Origin: CAZXEU01 sp965207385
GTDB lineage: Bacteria; Bacteroidota; Rhodothermia; Rhodothermales; Bin80
Direction of reading: 5' to 3'
Length of the DNA: 64,000 bases
Assembly: GCA_965207385.1 (NCBI GenBank)
Contig: CBDBLZ010000020.1
Span: forward strand, 186,001-250,000
Shown: piece after piece, positions 30,701-38,891 of the stretch
How positions within the stretch are numbered: position 1 is the first letter of the stretch
Layout: every line of letters begins with the position of its first letter
The notes under the pieces: generated by a model
The model's input: the letters and a program-made list of their open reading frames with translations, nothing else
Database searches by the model: none
Told to the model about the DNA's origin: nothing
Position numbers and translations under genes: made by a program

Positions 30701-30742
30701 CCATACCACGGCCAGTGACAACCGTAAAGATTGCTGCTTCAT
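27731..30742 (-). CDS. SusC/RagA-family TonB-linked outer-membrane receptor
   Basis: 1003 residues from the ATG at 30742 (MKQQSLRLSL signal peptide, cleavage near GAFAQ); the frame runs 18 residues further upstream without merit. Domain order: carboxypeptidase-regulatory-like domain (about 25-100, VSGTVVDSTAGSPLPGVSVVVKG), the SusC linker VTGYGTQERRAITGS, a plug (about 120-230, containing SIDVLKDASAAAIFGTRG), then a long TonB-dependent beta-barrel. It imports substrate with the SusD partner, powered by TonB. The operon order is GH4 gene, this gene, SusD. A 150-nt gap separates it from GH4 and may contain its own promoter. Confidence 0.96.
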   Translation of the reverse strand: MKQQSLRLSLAVVWALLLAPAGAFAQETVSGTVVDSTAGSPLPGVSVVVKGTLMGTATSVNGSFSLTVPSLSDTLVFSSVGFETKEVAIDGRTEIEVELAETVYDIGEEIVVTGYGTQERRAITGSVASLDETDFVAGNVNDPAEMIQGKVAGLQITTRNGNPNDDAEIRLRGISSFGANQEPLVVVDGIVGATLDNLDPNDIESIDVLKDASAAAIFGTRGSAGVILVTTKSGEARQGVSMEYNAYYTFEGIENRLDVLTGDEYRQLSQQTGLNAPDLGHNTEWFEEVTQAGSNMVHSLALSGGSENSIYRVSGNFRDRNGIQRYTGFQELGGRVNFTQWALDHDLEITIQLAATNREANYGFADAFKFAGIMNPTAPVSADGFENTGGYFEQPLFNYFNPVAIIEEGERVGEDKFFNGLMRMEYNLDAIVPNLSIAAQYSLQTEDLIRRNFYSKQHKVRGGATAAARGPGLAEQMYLDQSNELFETTLHYTNSDIPDVDLEAIAGYSYNDFVDEGFNVSGGDFISDRVAFNNFGFAQDFDQGEGNVGSFRSTHRLIGFFGRTNLNYQGVVFVNASLRREGSSRFGIDNKWGTFWSAGVGIEVGQLTELPFFSSLRLRGSIGKTGQDAPVSGLAQQRFAPAGNFFVNGQFIQSFGPVSNANPDLKWEEKTEINIGLDFVAMGNRLSGRIDAYNAVTSDLLFSVGVPVPPNLFPSTWTNVGELETSGVEVSLDYDVLQASRAGLGWNTGVIMSFYSETMLNKFVTEEEQYLASPGSPGLNAPDLIRIKEGEPIGQLWGPMYSRIGSNGEWLFLKPDGQEVTYGELTFPADEQILGNGLPDFQIGWTNRMTYGDFDASVFIEGVFGHQLANMFSLFYSVPKQISSYNVLDDAFDIADLKDDPRWSSYYVEDADYVRINNASIGYTLPARLYGRVPVNRMRLYISGNNLLTITGYSGLNPQVRYVDRNQGQSEQGSSGGPLAPGIERRIEYFTTRSISVGVNLSF

Positions 30743-30893
30743 GGTTCTTGCTGCGTTTGGAGTTACAGGAATATGGTGAGAAAACTGCCGCATCACCTAC
30801 ACTTGGGTTACGTACTACCTAGCGGCTGGAGGGTATAATGTAGTTAACGCATGGAAAAAAAGCATCCCCAATCTGGAATTCTTGTGCCGCAGG

Positions 30894-32255
30894 CTACCAT
30901 TTAAGAGGCGGAAGAACGGAGGCTTGCAGGCGGCACATTTCGTTGACGAGATGCACTGCGCTACGGTATGAATTCGTGGTAGGATCGAGCAGCAGCGCCC
31001 TGAGTAAGGCCTTGCGGGAACGCATCTCGTAGGCCTGGACCAGGAGCGCGTTAATACTGGTCTGGGTGCGCAAGAGGGCCTGAATCCCTTCCGGTAGCGG
31101 CGGCATCGAGCGCGGCTTTAGGCCACCACCATCTGCGATGGCGGGTACCTCTACGACTGATGCTTCCGGAAGTCCGGGTACTGCGCCGTCGTTAGGGACG
31201 TTAACTGCGGCGAGAGCGCGCCGCTGACCGCAGAAAATGCCTTCCATGAGCGGCACGGCCAATTCGCCGGACGGCAGAAGTTGGCCTGTTGCGTCCAGCG
31301 CTTCGGCGGCCGGGTCGTCATCATCCTTCCCGAACAGGGGGCGGTCCACCGCGTTTTCGTGGAGGTTGTAGATCCAGGCAGGAACTTCCCCTGTCTCCCA
31401 TGGCTGTCCGTCAGCCGGATCATAGAAGAACTGGAGTGCACTGCTCGCGAGGAATTCCTCCGCCCACCGGATGTATTCGCCAATATGGTTGGTACCAGGA
31501 GACGGATATAGCCCATACGTGCGAAGAAGCACGCGGCTCAGCGCAATTTCGTCCCATTCTGCCAGCCAGTCTGCCTGGCGCTCCCTTTTCCTTAGCCTTG
31601 GATACAGGTCCTCTTGCGTGGTGCGGCTTTGGATTTCCTGAAACCAGGTGCAGTGGTTGAGGCCCGACGCGGCACCGTCCAGCTCTTCTACCGGTAGGTC
31701 CAGAATGCGCGCCACCTGGTTCATGCCCTGAAAAACGCCATGGCACAGCCCGACCGTCCGAATGGACGTAAGGCGCGTTAGCGCTTCGCATAGCTTGGTC
31801 AGCGGATTCGTGTAATTGAGCAGCCAGGCCTGGGGGCAGTGCGTTTCCATGGCGCGCGCAACCTCCAGCATGGGTCCCATGTTGCGCAGCGCGTGAAAAA
31901 GGCCTCCCGGGCCGCCGTTCTCTCCGTATATCTGCCTGAATCCGTGCTTGCGCGGCACATGAAAATCCTGGGCCCAGTAGAAATACCTCCTTATTTCGAT
32001 GGCCGTCACCACGAAGTCGGCGCCCGTTACCGCCTCCTTGAGATCCGTACTGCTAGTGATCTGGCAGCGCCGGCCCAGCCGTTCGCGTACCGCCTCAGCG
32101 TAGCGCAGCATGGGCGGCAGACTGTCCGCGCTGATATCCATCAAAACAACCTCAAGGTTGCACTGGCACAGAGGATCACTGAGAAGGATATCCCGAATGG
32201 TAGCCGGGCCAAACTCACGGCTTCCGGCACCAACAAGCACGATCTTGAGCTTCAT
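30894..32255 (-). CDS. Glycoside hydrolase family 4 enzyme
   Basis: 453 residues, cytosolic. N-terminal Rossmann NAD-binding motif VGAGSREFGP, the NYTNP substrate loop (147-151), the metal Cys and His in GLCHG (Cys171, His172) and His201 in GLNHCTWF. GH4 enzymes use NAD+ and a divalent metal in a redox-assisted hydrolysis. Cys and His ligands at about 171-174 and 200-203 match AglA/GlvA-type enzymes. No PTS genes are nearby, so an unphosphorylated alpha-glucoside, galactoside or uronide is more likely than a 6-phosphate sugar. It precedes susC/susD on the same strand and would act on the imported sugar. Substrate specificity is not decided by what I can see. Confidence 0.9.
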   Translation of the reverse strand: MKLKIVLVGAGSREFGPATIRDILLSDPLCQCNLEVVLMDISADSLPPMLRYAEAVRERLGRRCQITSSTDLKEAVTGADFVVTAIEIRRYFYWAQDFHVPRKHGFRQIYGENGGPGGLFHALRNMGPMLEVARAMETHCPQAWLLNYTNPLTKLCEALTRLTSIRTVGLCHGVFQGMNQVARILDLPVEELDGAASGLNHCTWFQEIQSRTTQEDLYPRLRKRERQADWLAEWDEIALSRVLLRTYGLYPSPGTNHIGEYIRWAEEFLASSALQFFYDPADGQPWETGEVPAWIYNLHENAVDRPLFGKDDDDPAAEALDATGQLLPSGELAVPLMEGIFCGQRRALAAVNVPNDGAVPGLPEASVVEVPAIADGGGLKPRSMPPLPEGIQALLRTQTSINALLVQAYEMRSRKALLRALLLDPTTNSYRSAVHLVNEMCRLQASVLPPLKW

Positions 32256-32759
32256 TGTTGTCCCTGGTTATGATCGGGATGTCCGCAGGCTGGCTATCAA
32301 GGCCTGTTCGGCCGCGACATGCGTGAAGTTAGTGCTACCGTCCATTAGCCGCTGCCACTGCCGGGCATGGCGGCTCAGGCTGCCGCTTCCGGAGAAAGGC
32401 CTGCGACACGAGCATCGCACGAAGAGCCTTTCATAAGAATACCAGGGATTCAATACCTGGTCTAGCCGGTGGGCAGGAAAAAACGAGCGGTGATGACCTT
32501 ACGCAAGATTCGCATCTGCCCTCCTATCCGGCGGCATGGACTGCCCACAAGCCACCCTCAAGGTTCACGATCGGGGCCCCGGTCACACAGACGGACGCAC
32601 GGGGCTGCAAACGCCGCACCCCTCTCCTGCCCTGCACGAACGTCTTGCTGCGGCCCAGGCCTCGACAGGCGTTAGGCAGCGCCGAGACCGAGGGACCGAC
32701 GGCCCGCAGATGTTATACCCGAATGAAGTCCCGCCTTCCCTTTAGGCGCTCGCAACCGG
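32256..32759. other. Intergenic region, nothing recognised
   Basis: About 500 nt upstream of the GH4 gene and downstream of the Cys-rich gene. It probably contains the GH4 promoter. No gene, repeat or strong hairpin was identified apart from a 6-bp ACCAGG/CCTGGT inverted repeat near 32442-32462. Confidence 0.35.
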
Positions 32760-33164
32760 CTAACTGTCCCTGGCACCCTTGTCCAGCTCGGACATGACGC
32801 ACTTTCGGCCGCAGACGCAGATAAGGACGAGACTACCGTCGCTGGCCTCTTCCCACTCTCGCCGGTCGCAATCTGGCAGGCCCTGATAGCACGCCTGAAA
32901 TGCCGCACTCTGCTCCTGCGACGGGTTCCTGGGGAGCGTACAGTAGCATGGACCGGCAGACTGATCTGCTGCGAGCACGCCGCTCAGCAACCCCTCATTC
33001 GCTTTCGGTTCTGGTTTCGGCTCGTGCCCGATCGGTGCGGCGCTATTATTCTGGAGACCATTCGGAATGGCAAGTGCGACCGGCTGGGCCTGCGCGTGGC
33101 CGGTTCCGATACACAATACCAATAGACATGCCAAGGCTCCAGCAGTCAAACGAGTTTCAGGCAT
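32760..33164 (-). CDS. Small secreted cysteine-rich protein, unknown function
   Basis: 134 residues with a good signal peptide (MPETRL, hydrophobic LACLLVLCIGTG, then HAQAQ). The mature part has a Pro/Glu/Lys-rich spacer (about 45-58) and then a cluster of seven cysteines at 73, 75, 92, 99, 116, 118 and 122, spaced C-x-C, C-x6-C, C-x-C-x3-C. An odd number of cysteines and two C-x-C motifs suggest disulfides plus a free or metal-bound thiol. I do not recognise a family. It is a single gene on the minus strand. It could be a false call, but the combination of signal peptide and ordered cysteines makes a real gene more likely. Confidence 0.6.
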   Translation of the reverse strand: MPETRLTAGALACLLVLCIGTGHAQAQPVALAIPNGLQNNSAAPIGHEPKPEPKANEGLLSGVLAADQSAGPCYCTLPRNPSQEQSAAFQACYQGLPDCDRREWEEASDGSLVLICVCGRKCVMSELDKGARDS

Positions 33165-33469
33165 CTGTTACGCCTCCATTTTTTCGCGCTTGCGCATTGT
33201 GACAAAATGGCGACTGGCACCGGGCGCAATATATGCCGCGCAGCCGCAACATGGTAGCCACACGGGCTTGCACGAAGGGCTGCCTTTGGGCCGCTTTCGT
33301 TTAGCTGCCGCAGGCACTCCGCCCGGCGCTCGCGCCATGGCATCTTGCAGCACGCTAGCGTATCCTCCTTCCGAAGCGCAGCGCACCGGCGCAAGCATCG
33401 CGGCGCCAGCGTCTGGTCGCACAATGCGCCTGTGCCAATCTCTTTCAAGCTGAAGGAACCTGCCTCCCC
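33165..33469. other. Divergent promoter region
   Basis: 305 nt between the minus-strand Cys-rich gene and the plus-strand methyltransferase-like gene; both promoters should lie here. No specific motif could be called. Confidence 0.35.
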
Positions 33470-34012
33470 ATGCCTTCTAAACCCGCCAGGCGACTGGTAG
33501 CCAACCCGGTCCTGAATCGACGCTTTGTCCGCACGCTGCGATTCATGCGGCAGACGATGCCCCCTCCCACTCAAATCCTGGACCTTGGGGCTCCGAATCC
33601 ATTGTCGCGCATCATGCAAGGCGAGGGATACCAGGTGACCAATACTCGTGGCGACCTGGACGAACATCCGGGTATTGTCCGGGGTCATGCGGCAGAGGCT
33701 GCGACCGCCTTTGAGATCCTGGAACACCTGGTGGCACCAATTTTCGTGCTGCGCGCCATCGAGGCCCCTCGCCTCTTTGCCACCGTGCCTCTCCGGCTGT
33801 GGTTTGCCTCGGCTTACCGCAATCCGGCAGATCCATGGGACCGGCACTTCCACGAATTCGAGGACTGGCAGTTTGACTGGCTGCTCGAAAAGGCCGGCTG
33901 GCGCATTGTCCGCACAGAGAAGTGGACCAGTGCGGGCTGGCCGCTGGGCATTCGGCCACTGCTTCGCCATATCACGCCGCGCTACTATGCCGTCGAAGCA
34001 GAGCGGGACTGA
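33470..34012 (+). CDS. Methyltransferase-like protein (short class I SAM fold)
   Basis: 180 residues, no signal peptide. ILDLGAPNPLSRIM resembles motif I of SAM-dependent methyltransferases, AFEILEHLVAPIFVL the motif III/post-I region common to ubiE/methyltransf_11 types, and FEDWQFDWLLEKAGWRIV the C-terminal strand region. The usual acidic residue after motif I is followed by only a short insert, so the domain is compact for the family (usually 200-250 residues) and may not be catalytically complete. The substrate is unknown. It stands alone, convergent with the HUMPS/PIG-L pair. Confidence 0.7.
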   Translation: MPSKPARRLVANPVLNRRFVRTLRFMRQTMPPPTQILDLGAPNPLSRIMQGEGYQVTNTRGDLDEHPGIVRGHAAEAATAFEILEHLVAPIFVLRAIEAPRLFATVPLRLWFASAYRNPADPWDRHFHEFEDWQFDWLLEKAGWRIVRTEKWTSAGWPLGIRPLLRHITPRYYAVEAERD

Positions 34013-34056
34013 ACCCGTGCCCTAGCCGTACTCGCGGCCCCGGGCGCACCAGGGTG

Positions 34057-34752
34057 CTAGGCCGCCGGGAAGCTGTGTACCTGCCGGCATATTTCCCGGA
34101 GAGCTCCCTCTACATCGCCTGCTGCCGGCATGAACGCTTCCGCATCGACTGCCAGCGGCGCGCCGATCACCACGAGAGGCGCGCCCAGGCCCGGAGCACG
34201 GATGGCCTGCTCTACGGTGAGGCCGCCTACCGCCTGTACAGGAATCCGCACGGCATCCACAACGGCCCGCAGTTCGTCGAGCGGGCTAGGTGCACGCTCT
34301 CCCCTGGCGCTTAGACCGTTTCGCTCGTCATAGCCCACGTGATGGATCACAATGTCACATCCCAGCTCTTCCAGGTACCTAGCCGCCCGGACCTTGTCCA
34401 GGCACGCCAGATTGTCTCCCATGACCTGTATGCCAAACTCACGTGCCGCTTCGACCACGCACCGGATCGTTTCCTCGTGGGCCCTGGCCATAACGACAAC
34501 ATGGGTAGCTCCGGCCCGTGCCATCATTTCCGCTTCCAGGTAGCCGCCGTCCATCGTCTTGAGGTCGGCAACCACGGGCACTCCGGGAAAGGCTTCTCGC
34601 AGGCTGCTCACGGCGCGGAGGCCTTCTGCAAGAAGCAGTGGGGTGCCCGCCTCCAGCCAGTCCACGCCTGCTCGGCGCGCCAACTTAGCTACCGCCAGTG
34701 CTTCGTCGATCGAGGTCAGGTCAAGAGAGACCTGGACAATCGGCCTAGTCAA
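34057..34752 (-). CDS. HUMPS-family decarboxylase/aldolase, 3-hexulose-6-phosphate synthase-like
   Basis: 231 residues, cytosolic TIM barrel of the orotidine-monophosphate-decarboxylase superfamily. The signature VADLKTMDGG puts Asp63, Lys65 and Asp68 in the D-x-K-x-x-D active site, and LEAEMMARAGA follows as in hexulose-6-phosphate synthases. Relatives are HxlA (D-arabino-hexulose-6-phosphate synthase) and UlaD/SgbH (3-keto-gulonate-6-phosphate decarboxylase); the KTMD wording favours the synthase-like branch. It starts at TTG 34752 and overlaps the stop of the upstream PIG-L gene by 8 nt, so translation is probably coupled. No hexulose-phosphate isomerase is nearby, so the pathway is unclear. 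Confidence 0.82.
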   Translation of the reverse strand: MTRPIVQVSLDLTSIDEALAVAKLARRAGVDWLEAGTPLLLAEGLRAVSSLREAFPGVPVVADLKTMDGGYLEAEMMARAGATHVVVMARAHEETIRCVVEAAREFGIQVMGDNLACLDKVRAARYLEELGCDIVIHHVGYDERNGLSARGERAPSPLDELRAVVDAVRIPVQAVGGLTVEQAIRAPGLGAPLVVIGAPLAVDAEAFMPAAGDVEGALREICRQVHSFPAA

Positions 34753-35650
34753 AGAAGGGAAAGAGCGCCTTTAGCTCTTCCCGCGTCGGCTGGCTGCCAT
34801 ATTCGGATACTTCGAATGCCTCCGCAAAGCGGATGGCACTGCCCTGCTCTTCGCCATAGTACGCAATAAGCAGATCGCGCCAAGCGTTGGCTACCGCAGC
34901 ATCCCGGGCCTGAAACCGCTCCGCAATGTAGGCTTTGCGGGCCTCCTCCTCCGTGGGCACTTCGTCGTGGTAGCCCCCAAGCCAGGCGTTCCAATCCGAG
35001 AACTGTGACCTGAGCGCGGCCATGCAGGCATATTTCTGGTCGCCCACCCCGTCAATGCCGACCACAATATCAGCCTCGAACGTTGCAGGCTTCTGAAAGC
35101 GGTCGGAGTAATACAGAAACACCGGGTTCTCCGTCACGCGCGGTGTATCCGGCGTAAAGTGCGGAACAGTCACCATAAAGGCTGCATCCTGCACGAGGAT
35201 GGCTGTGTAGCGATGATCAGGATGGTAGTCGTTGGGACGATGAGTTAGCACGATGTCTGCTTGCCAGTCCCGTATCAATCGCGCGATCTTCTTCCTGTTC
35301 TCAAGCGTCGGCATGAGCTCGCCGTCGTGGTTGTCCAGTACTACAGTGGAAGCCAATCCAAGGAGATTGCCGCATTCCTCCACTTCTGCGCGGCGAACGT
35401 TTGCAAGCGGTCCGCCTGCCATAGCATAATGGCCGATGTCGCCGTTCGTTACGGAAACAAACTTGACCTGGTGACCCTGGGCCGCCCACATGGCTGCCAC
35501 GCCCGATGCCTTGACTTCGCAGTCGTCCGGATGGGCGCCAAATGCGATAATTCGCAGAGGCGTATCCGTCTGACCGAGTGCCGGCAGTGCAATCAGCGCT
35601 GCCGCAGCCAGTGCCGGCAGACATCCGAGAATAGGCCGTAAGTATTGCAT
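34745..35650 (-). CDS. Secreted PIG-L (LmbE-like) deacetylase
   Basis: 301 residues with a signal peptide (ALAAAALIALPALGQ). The PIG-L Zn motif is HPDDCE (His40, Asp42, Asp43, Glu45) and the second is HPDH (143-146). It is about the usual family length, unlike the 898-residue relative at 23151-25847. Predicted to remove acetyl groups from an amino sugar or related compound in the periplasm. The gene overlaps the downstream HUMPS gene by 8 nt, which pairs an exported deacetylase with a cytosolic sugar-phosphate enzyme. The substrate remains unknown. Confidence 0.9.
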   Translation of the reverse strand: MQYLRPILGCLPALAAAALIALPALGQTDTPLRIIAFGAHPDDCEVKASGVAAMWAAQGHQVKFVSVTNGDIGHYAMAGGPLANVRRAEVEECGNLLGLASTVVLDNHDGELMPTLENRKKIARLIRDWQADIVLTHRPNDYHPDHRYTAILVQDAAFMVTVPHFTPDTPRVTENPVFLYYSDRFQKPATFEADIVVGIDGVGDQKYACMAALRSQFSDWNAWLGGYHDEVPTEEEARKAYIAERFQARDAAVANAWRDLLIAYYGEEQGSAIRFAEAFEVSEYGSQPTREELKALFPFFD

Positions 35651-35703
35651 CAGATCCCTCGCGGTTCATTGGTTCACGTCAAAATAGCCATTCGCGTATT
35701 CTG

Positions 35704-37074
35704 GTGCGATGGTATCTTCCACACGTGATCCGTGCTACACCGATGCTGCTATTGCGCCTCGGCTGCCTTCTTGGCCTGGCCGCCCCCGTCTGCGCTTTGC
35801 ACTCATCGGCCCAGTCGCCACTGCATGCGAAGATGGACTCGATCTTCGCACCATGGAACAGGCCTGATGTCCCCGGGGCCGCCGTCGCCGTGCTGCAGGA
35901 CTCGTCCGTCACGTTTGATCGCGGCTATGGGTCCGCGCAGCTGGAGTACGGCATCCCGATTACGCCATCGACGGTCTTCATGGTGGCAAGCGTTTCGAAG
36001 CAATTCACGGCTTTCGCAATCGCCATGCTCGCCGATCGCGGGGACATATCGCTTGATGATCCTGTCAGGAGCCACATACCCGAACTTCAGGCTGCCGCCG
36101 ATTCCATCACGATACGGCAGCTGGTTTACCACACAAGCGGACTGCGAGACGAATTCGGCCTTCTTTCTCTGGCGGGCTATCGCATGGACGATCAGATATC
36201 CAAGGAGTCTATCCTGCGCCTGCTCTACAGGCAGCAATCCCTCAACTTCGATCCCGGCGAGGAATACCTGTATTCGAACTCCGGATACACGCTGCTCGCG
36301 GAAATCCTCGAGCGCGTCACCGGGCAGTCGTTTCGCGAGTGGACAACGGAGCACATCTTCGCTCCGCTCGGCATGCGCGATACGCATTTCCGGGACGACC
36401 ACGGGGAGATCATCGCGGACCTGGCACAATCATACGTGACGGACGGCGACACGTACCGAAGACAGGCGGTCAATTATGGCAGCGTAGGCGCAAGCGGCCT
36501 CTATACCACGGCGCGGGACCTAGCCATTTGGGCCCGCAATTTCGAAACCATGCAGGTGGGATCGCAGCGGGTCCACGAGCTGGTGCATGAGCAAGGCGTA
36601 CTCGGCAGCGGAGATACGCTTGCCTATGCCTTCGGGCAGTCTGTCAGCCAATACATGGGCAAGCGGCGCGTTAGTCACAGCGGCTCGCACCGCGGCTACC
36701 GCGCGCATCTTGCCCGCTTTCCGGACGAGCGCCTTGCCGTCATAGTGCTCAGCAATCTCGAGGAATTCAATCCCTCCAGCGTCGCCATGCAGGTGGCCGA
36801 TCTGTTTCTTGAGCCGCTACCGCTTCTGGACTACCCAGGCACCTACTACAGTGCCGAGCTTGCCTCTGCGTACAGGGTGATCCGCAAAGGCGGCAAGCTC
36901 AGCCTGCAGCACAGCCGGCATCCGGAAGTGACCCTAACGGCATCGGAGCCGGACGTATTCACCAGCGACGCCTGGTACCTGGACACCGTTACCTTCCTGC
37001 GTAAGGACAGCCGTGTCACGGGGTTCAAGGCTTCCAACAGCCGCATGCGCGATGTCTGGTTCGAAAGGCGATAG
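35704..37074 (+). CDS. Beta-lactamase-fold serine hydrolase (class C/penicillin-binding-like)
   Basis: 456 residues with a secretion signal. Frame start GTG 35704; GTG 35725 and ATG 35743 are alternatives, and the hydrophobic stretch LLLRLGCLLGLAAPVCAL would serve any of them. The catalytic S-x-x-K is Ser96 to Lys99 (ASVSKQF), the Y-x-N motif is YSNSGY (190-195), and a third HSGSHRGYR motif replaces the usual KTG near residue 325. A C-terminal extension of about 80 residues follows the core. Members of this group act as D-aminopeptidases, esterases or carboxypeptidases, seldom as antibiotic resistance enzymes. It overlaps the next gene, a paralogue, by 23 nt. Confidence 0.88.
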   Translation: MRWYLPHVIRATPMLLLRLGCLLGLAAPVCALHSSAQSPLHAKMDSIFAPWNRPDVPGAAVAVLQDSSVTFDRGYGSAQLEYGIPITPSTVFMVASVSKQFTAFAIAMLADRGDISLDDPVRSHIPELQAAADSITIRQLVYHTSGLRDEFGLLSLAGYRMDDQISKESILRLLYRQQSLNFDPGEEYLYSNSGYTLLAEILERVTGQSFREWTTEHIFAPLGMRDTHFRDDHGEIIADLAQSYVTDGDTYRRQAVNYGSVGASGLYTTARDLAIWARNFETMQVGSQRVHELVHEQGVLGSGDTLAYAFGQSVSQYMGKRRVSHSGSHRGYRAHLARFPDERLAVIVLSNLEEFNPSSVAMQVADLFLEPLPLLDYPGTYYSAELASAYRVIRKGGKLSLQHSRHPEVTLTASEPDVFTSDAWYLDTVTFLRKDSRVTGFKASNSRMRDVWFERR

Positions 37075-38704
37075 GTCGTCCTGTTGGCCGACTGTTGTAC
37101 TTGCCGGGCTGCTGTGCGTAGCAGCACCCGGCGCCGTCCTTGGTCAGCAGACCCTGGAGGAGCGCGTTGACGCGCTTTTCGCTTCCTGGGACAATGCTTC
37201 CTCCCCCGGAGCGGCCGTTGGTATCGTGCACCAGGGCCGCGATGTCTACCGCAATGGATACGGCATGGCTAGTCTTGAGCACGGCATCCCCATTTCTCCG
37301 GCAACGGTATTCGATATCGCATCCGTGTCCAAGCAATTCTGCGCCTTTGCCGTCGCCCTTCTGGTAAGCGAAGGGCACCTGGCGCTTGATGACGATATTC
37401 GGTCCCATCTGCCGGAAATGCCCGATTTCGGCATCAAGATCCGCCACCTGGTGCATCACACGAGCGGCCTCCGTGACTGGCCCGGTACGCTGGCAGCCGC
37501 CGGCTACGACATGGAGGATGTAATCTCATTTGACGAAATCCTGGCCATGGCGCGGGCCCAGCAGACGCTCAATTTCAGGCCCGGCGAGGAGTACTCGTAC
37601 TCGAACACGGGATATAATCTCCTGGCAGAAATCGTGGCGCGCCGCACGGGGAAGTCGTTCCAGACGTACACCGACGAGGCCATCTTCAAGCCCCTGGGCA
37701 TGTTCCGGTCACGCTTCCGCAGTCACCACGAAGAGGTGGTTCCAAACCGCGCTTACGCCTACGCTCCTTCGGAAACCGGCTACCGCAGAGTCGGCAACAA
37801 CCTTGTGGCCCGCGGGTCGAGCTCGCTCTTTTCCAGCGTCGACGATCTCGTCCGGTGGACCACCGGCCTGAGCGAGCGCCGTTTGGGCGGCCGCGCTGCA
37901 CACGAGCTCATGGCGGCGCGGGGCGTACTGAATAGCGGTGAGGCGATTCCCTACGCCTTCGGCCAAATCGCCGGCTCATACCGGGGACTTGAGACCCTTT
38001 CCCATACGGGCAGCTGGGCCGGCTTTCGCAGCGTGCTGCTGCGGATTCCGAAAGAGGGTTTTGCGGTAATCATCCTGGGAAACGTCTCGACAATGAATCC
38101 GATGGGCCTCGCCAGGCGCATTGCGGATCTGTACCTCGGCCACGTGATGGCAGACCCGGAGGCTGCGCCTACGGAGTTGCCGATTGCCCCGGAAAGCCTG
38201 CACGAGTATGCAGGAACCTACGACTTTGGCGAAGCGGGAATCATACAGGTTACGGCAAGCGAAGGCAGTCTCTTCGCCAGGCCTTCAGGTGGGGCCCGGC
38301 GGCGGCTGGCCCGCGTCGGTGAAGACCGTTTCGCAGCCGGCTCCGCATTTGTATTCTCAAGGGACGCTAGCGGAACTGTAGTGTACCTGGAGTGGGAGGG
38401 TCGCACCGGAGCGCGGGCCGAGGCCTTCGCCACGGACGCCGGAACGCTGGTCGCCTTCGAAGGACGATACGAAAGCCCTGAACTAGGCTATGCCTATACA
38501 GTGTTAGCCGGCGAGACCGGCCTTTGGGTGCACGGCGCCCGCAACGAACCCCTTGAGCTTGTTCCGGCTGCGGCCGATGCCTTCACCACGGAAAGCTGGT
38601 CCATGCCCTTCATCCGTTTCGTGCGCGATCGTAACAGGCAAGTTGTGGCCTTCGAGGCTACCAATGCCCGGTCGAGGCGAATGCGCTTCGAAAAGCAGTA
38701 TTGA
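37052..38704 (+). CDS. Beta-lactamase-fold serine hydrolase, paralogue of the preceding gene
   Basis: About 550 residues from ATG 37052, which overlaps the upstream stop by 23 nt and gives a signal peptide (VVLAGLLCVAAPGAVLGQ). S-x-x-K at Ser91-Lys94 (ASVSKQF), YSNTGY (183-188) and HTGSWAGFRS as the third motif. The C-terminus is about 95 residues longer than the paralogue and contains a repeated lipocalin-like or DUF3471-type beta region (YAGTYDFGEAGIIQV and, later, a second FEGRYESPELGY copy). The tandem arrangement and matching motifs point to gene duplication followed by divergence of the tail. Substrate unknown; peptide or ester hydrolysis in the periplasm is likely. Confidence 0.87.
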   Translation: MSGSKGDRSSCWPTVVLAGLLCVAAPGAVLGQQTLEERVDALFASWDNASSPGAAVGIVHQGRDVYRNGYGMASLEHGIPISPATVFDIASVSKQFCAFAVALLVSEGHLALDDDIRSHLPEMPDFGIKIRHLVHHTSGLRDWPGTLAAAGYDMEDVISFDEILAMARAQQTLNFRPGEEYSYSNTGYNLLAEIVARRTGKSFQTYTDEAIFKPLGMFRSRFRSHHEEVVPNRAYAYAPSETGYRRVGNNLVARGSSSLFSSVDDLVRWTTGLSERRLGGRAAHELMAARGVLNSGEAIPYAFGQIAGSYRGLETLSHTGSWAGFRSVLLRIPKEGFAVIILGNVSTMNPMGLARRIADLYLGHVMADPEAAPTELPIAPESLHEYAGTYDFGEAGIIQVTASEGSLFARPSGGARRRLARVGEDRFAAGSAFVFSRDASGTVVYLEWEGRTGARAEAFATDAGTLVAFEGRYESPELGYAYTVLAGETGLWVHGARNEPLELVPAAADAFTTESWSMPFIRFVRDRNRQVVAFEATNARSRRMRFEKQY

Positions 38705-38827
38705 AGCGGTTCTAGCAGGGCCGCTGTTGCCAAGCCGCCCCCGGGTTGCGGGGCTGGGTTCGCCGCGCGGCCGCTATCACCTCTTCCACGGCCAACGCAA
38801 CTGCGTCTGCTCCGGACGGGCCAGCAC

Positions 38828-38877
38828 CGCAAGGGTGAAGGCCTGATGGCACCTCGCTACGAGCGGGCACCCTTGCG
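38828..38877. repeat. 10-bp inverted repeat between convergent genes
   Basis: CGCAAGGGTG (38828-38837) and CACCCTTGCG (38868-38877) are perfect reverse complements separated by 30 nt. They lie between the convergent serine hydrolase and DUF5916 genes. This may be part of a terminator structure, though the loop is long and there is no T-tract. Confidence 0.4.
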
Positions 38878-38891
38878 CGGGCCCGGGCCGG

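Noticed and set aside
35704..38704. Antibiotic-resistance beta-lactamases
   Set aside because: The S-x-x-K and Y-x-N motifs are shared by esterases and peptidases; a third HSG/HTG motif and long tails argue against a dedicated beta-lactamase.
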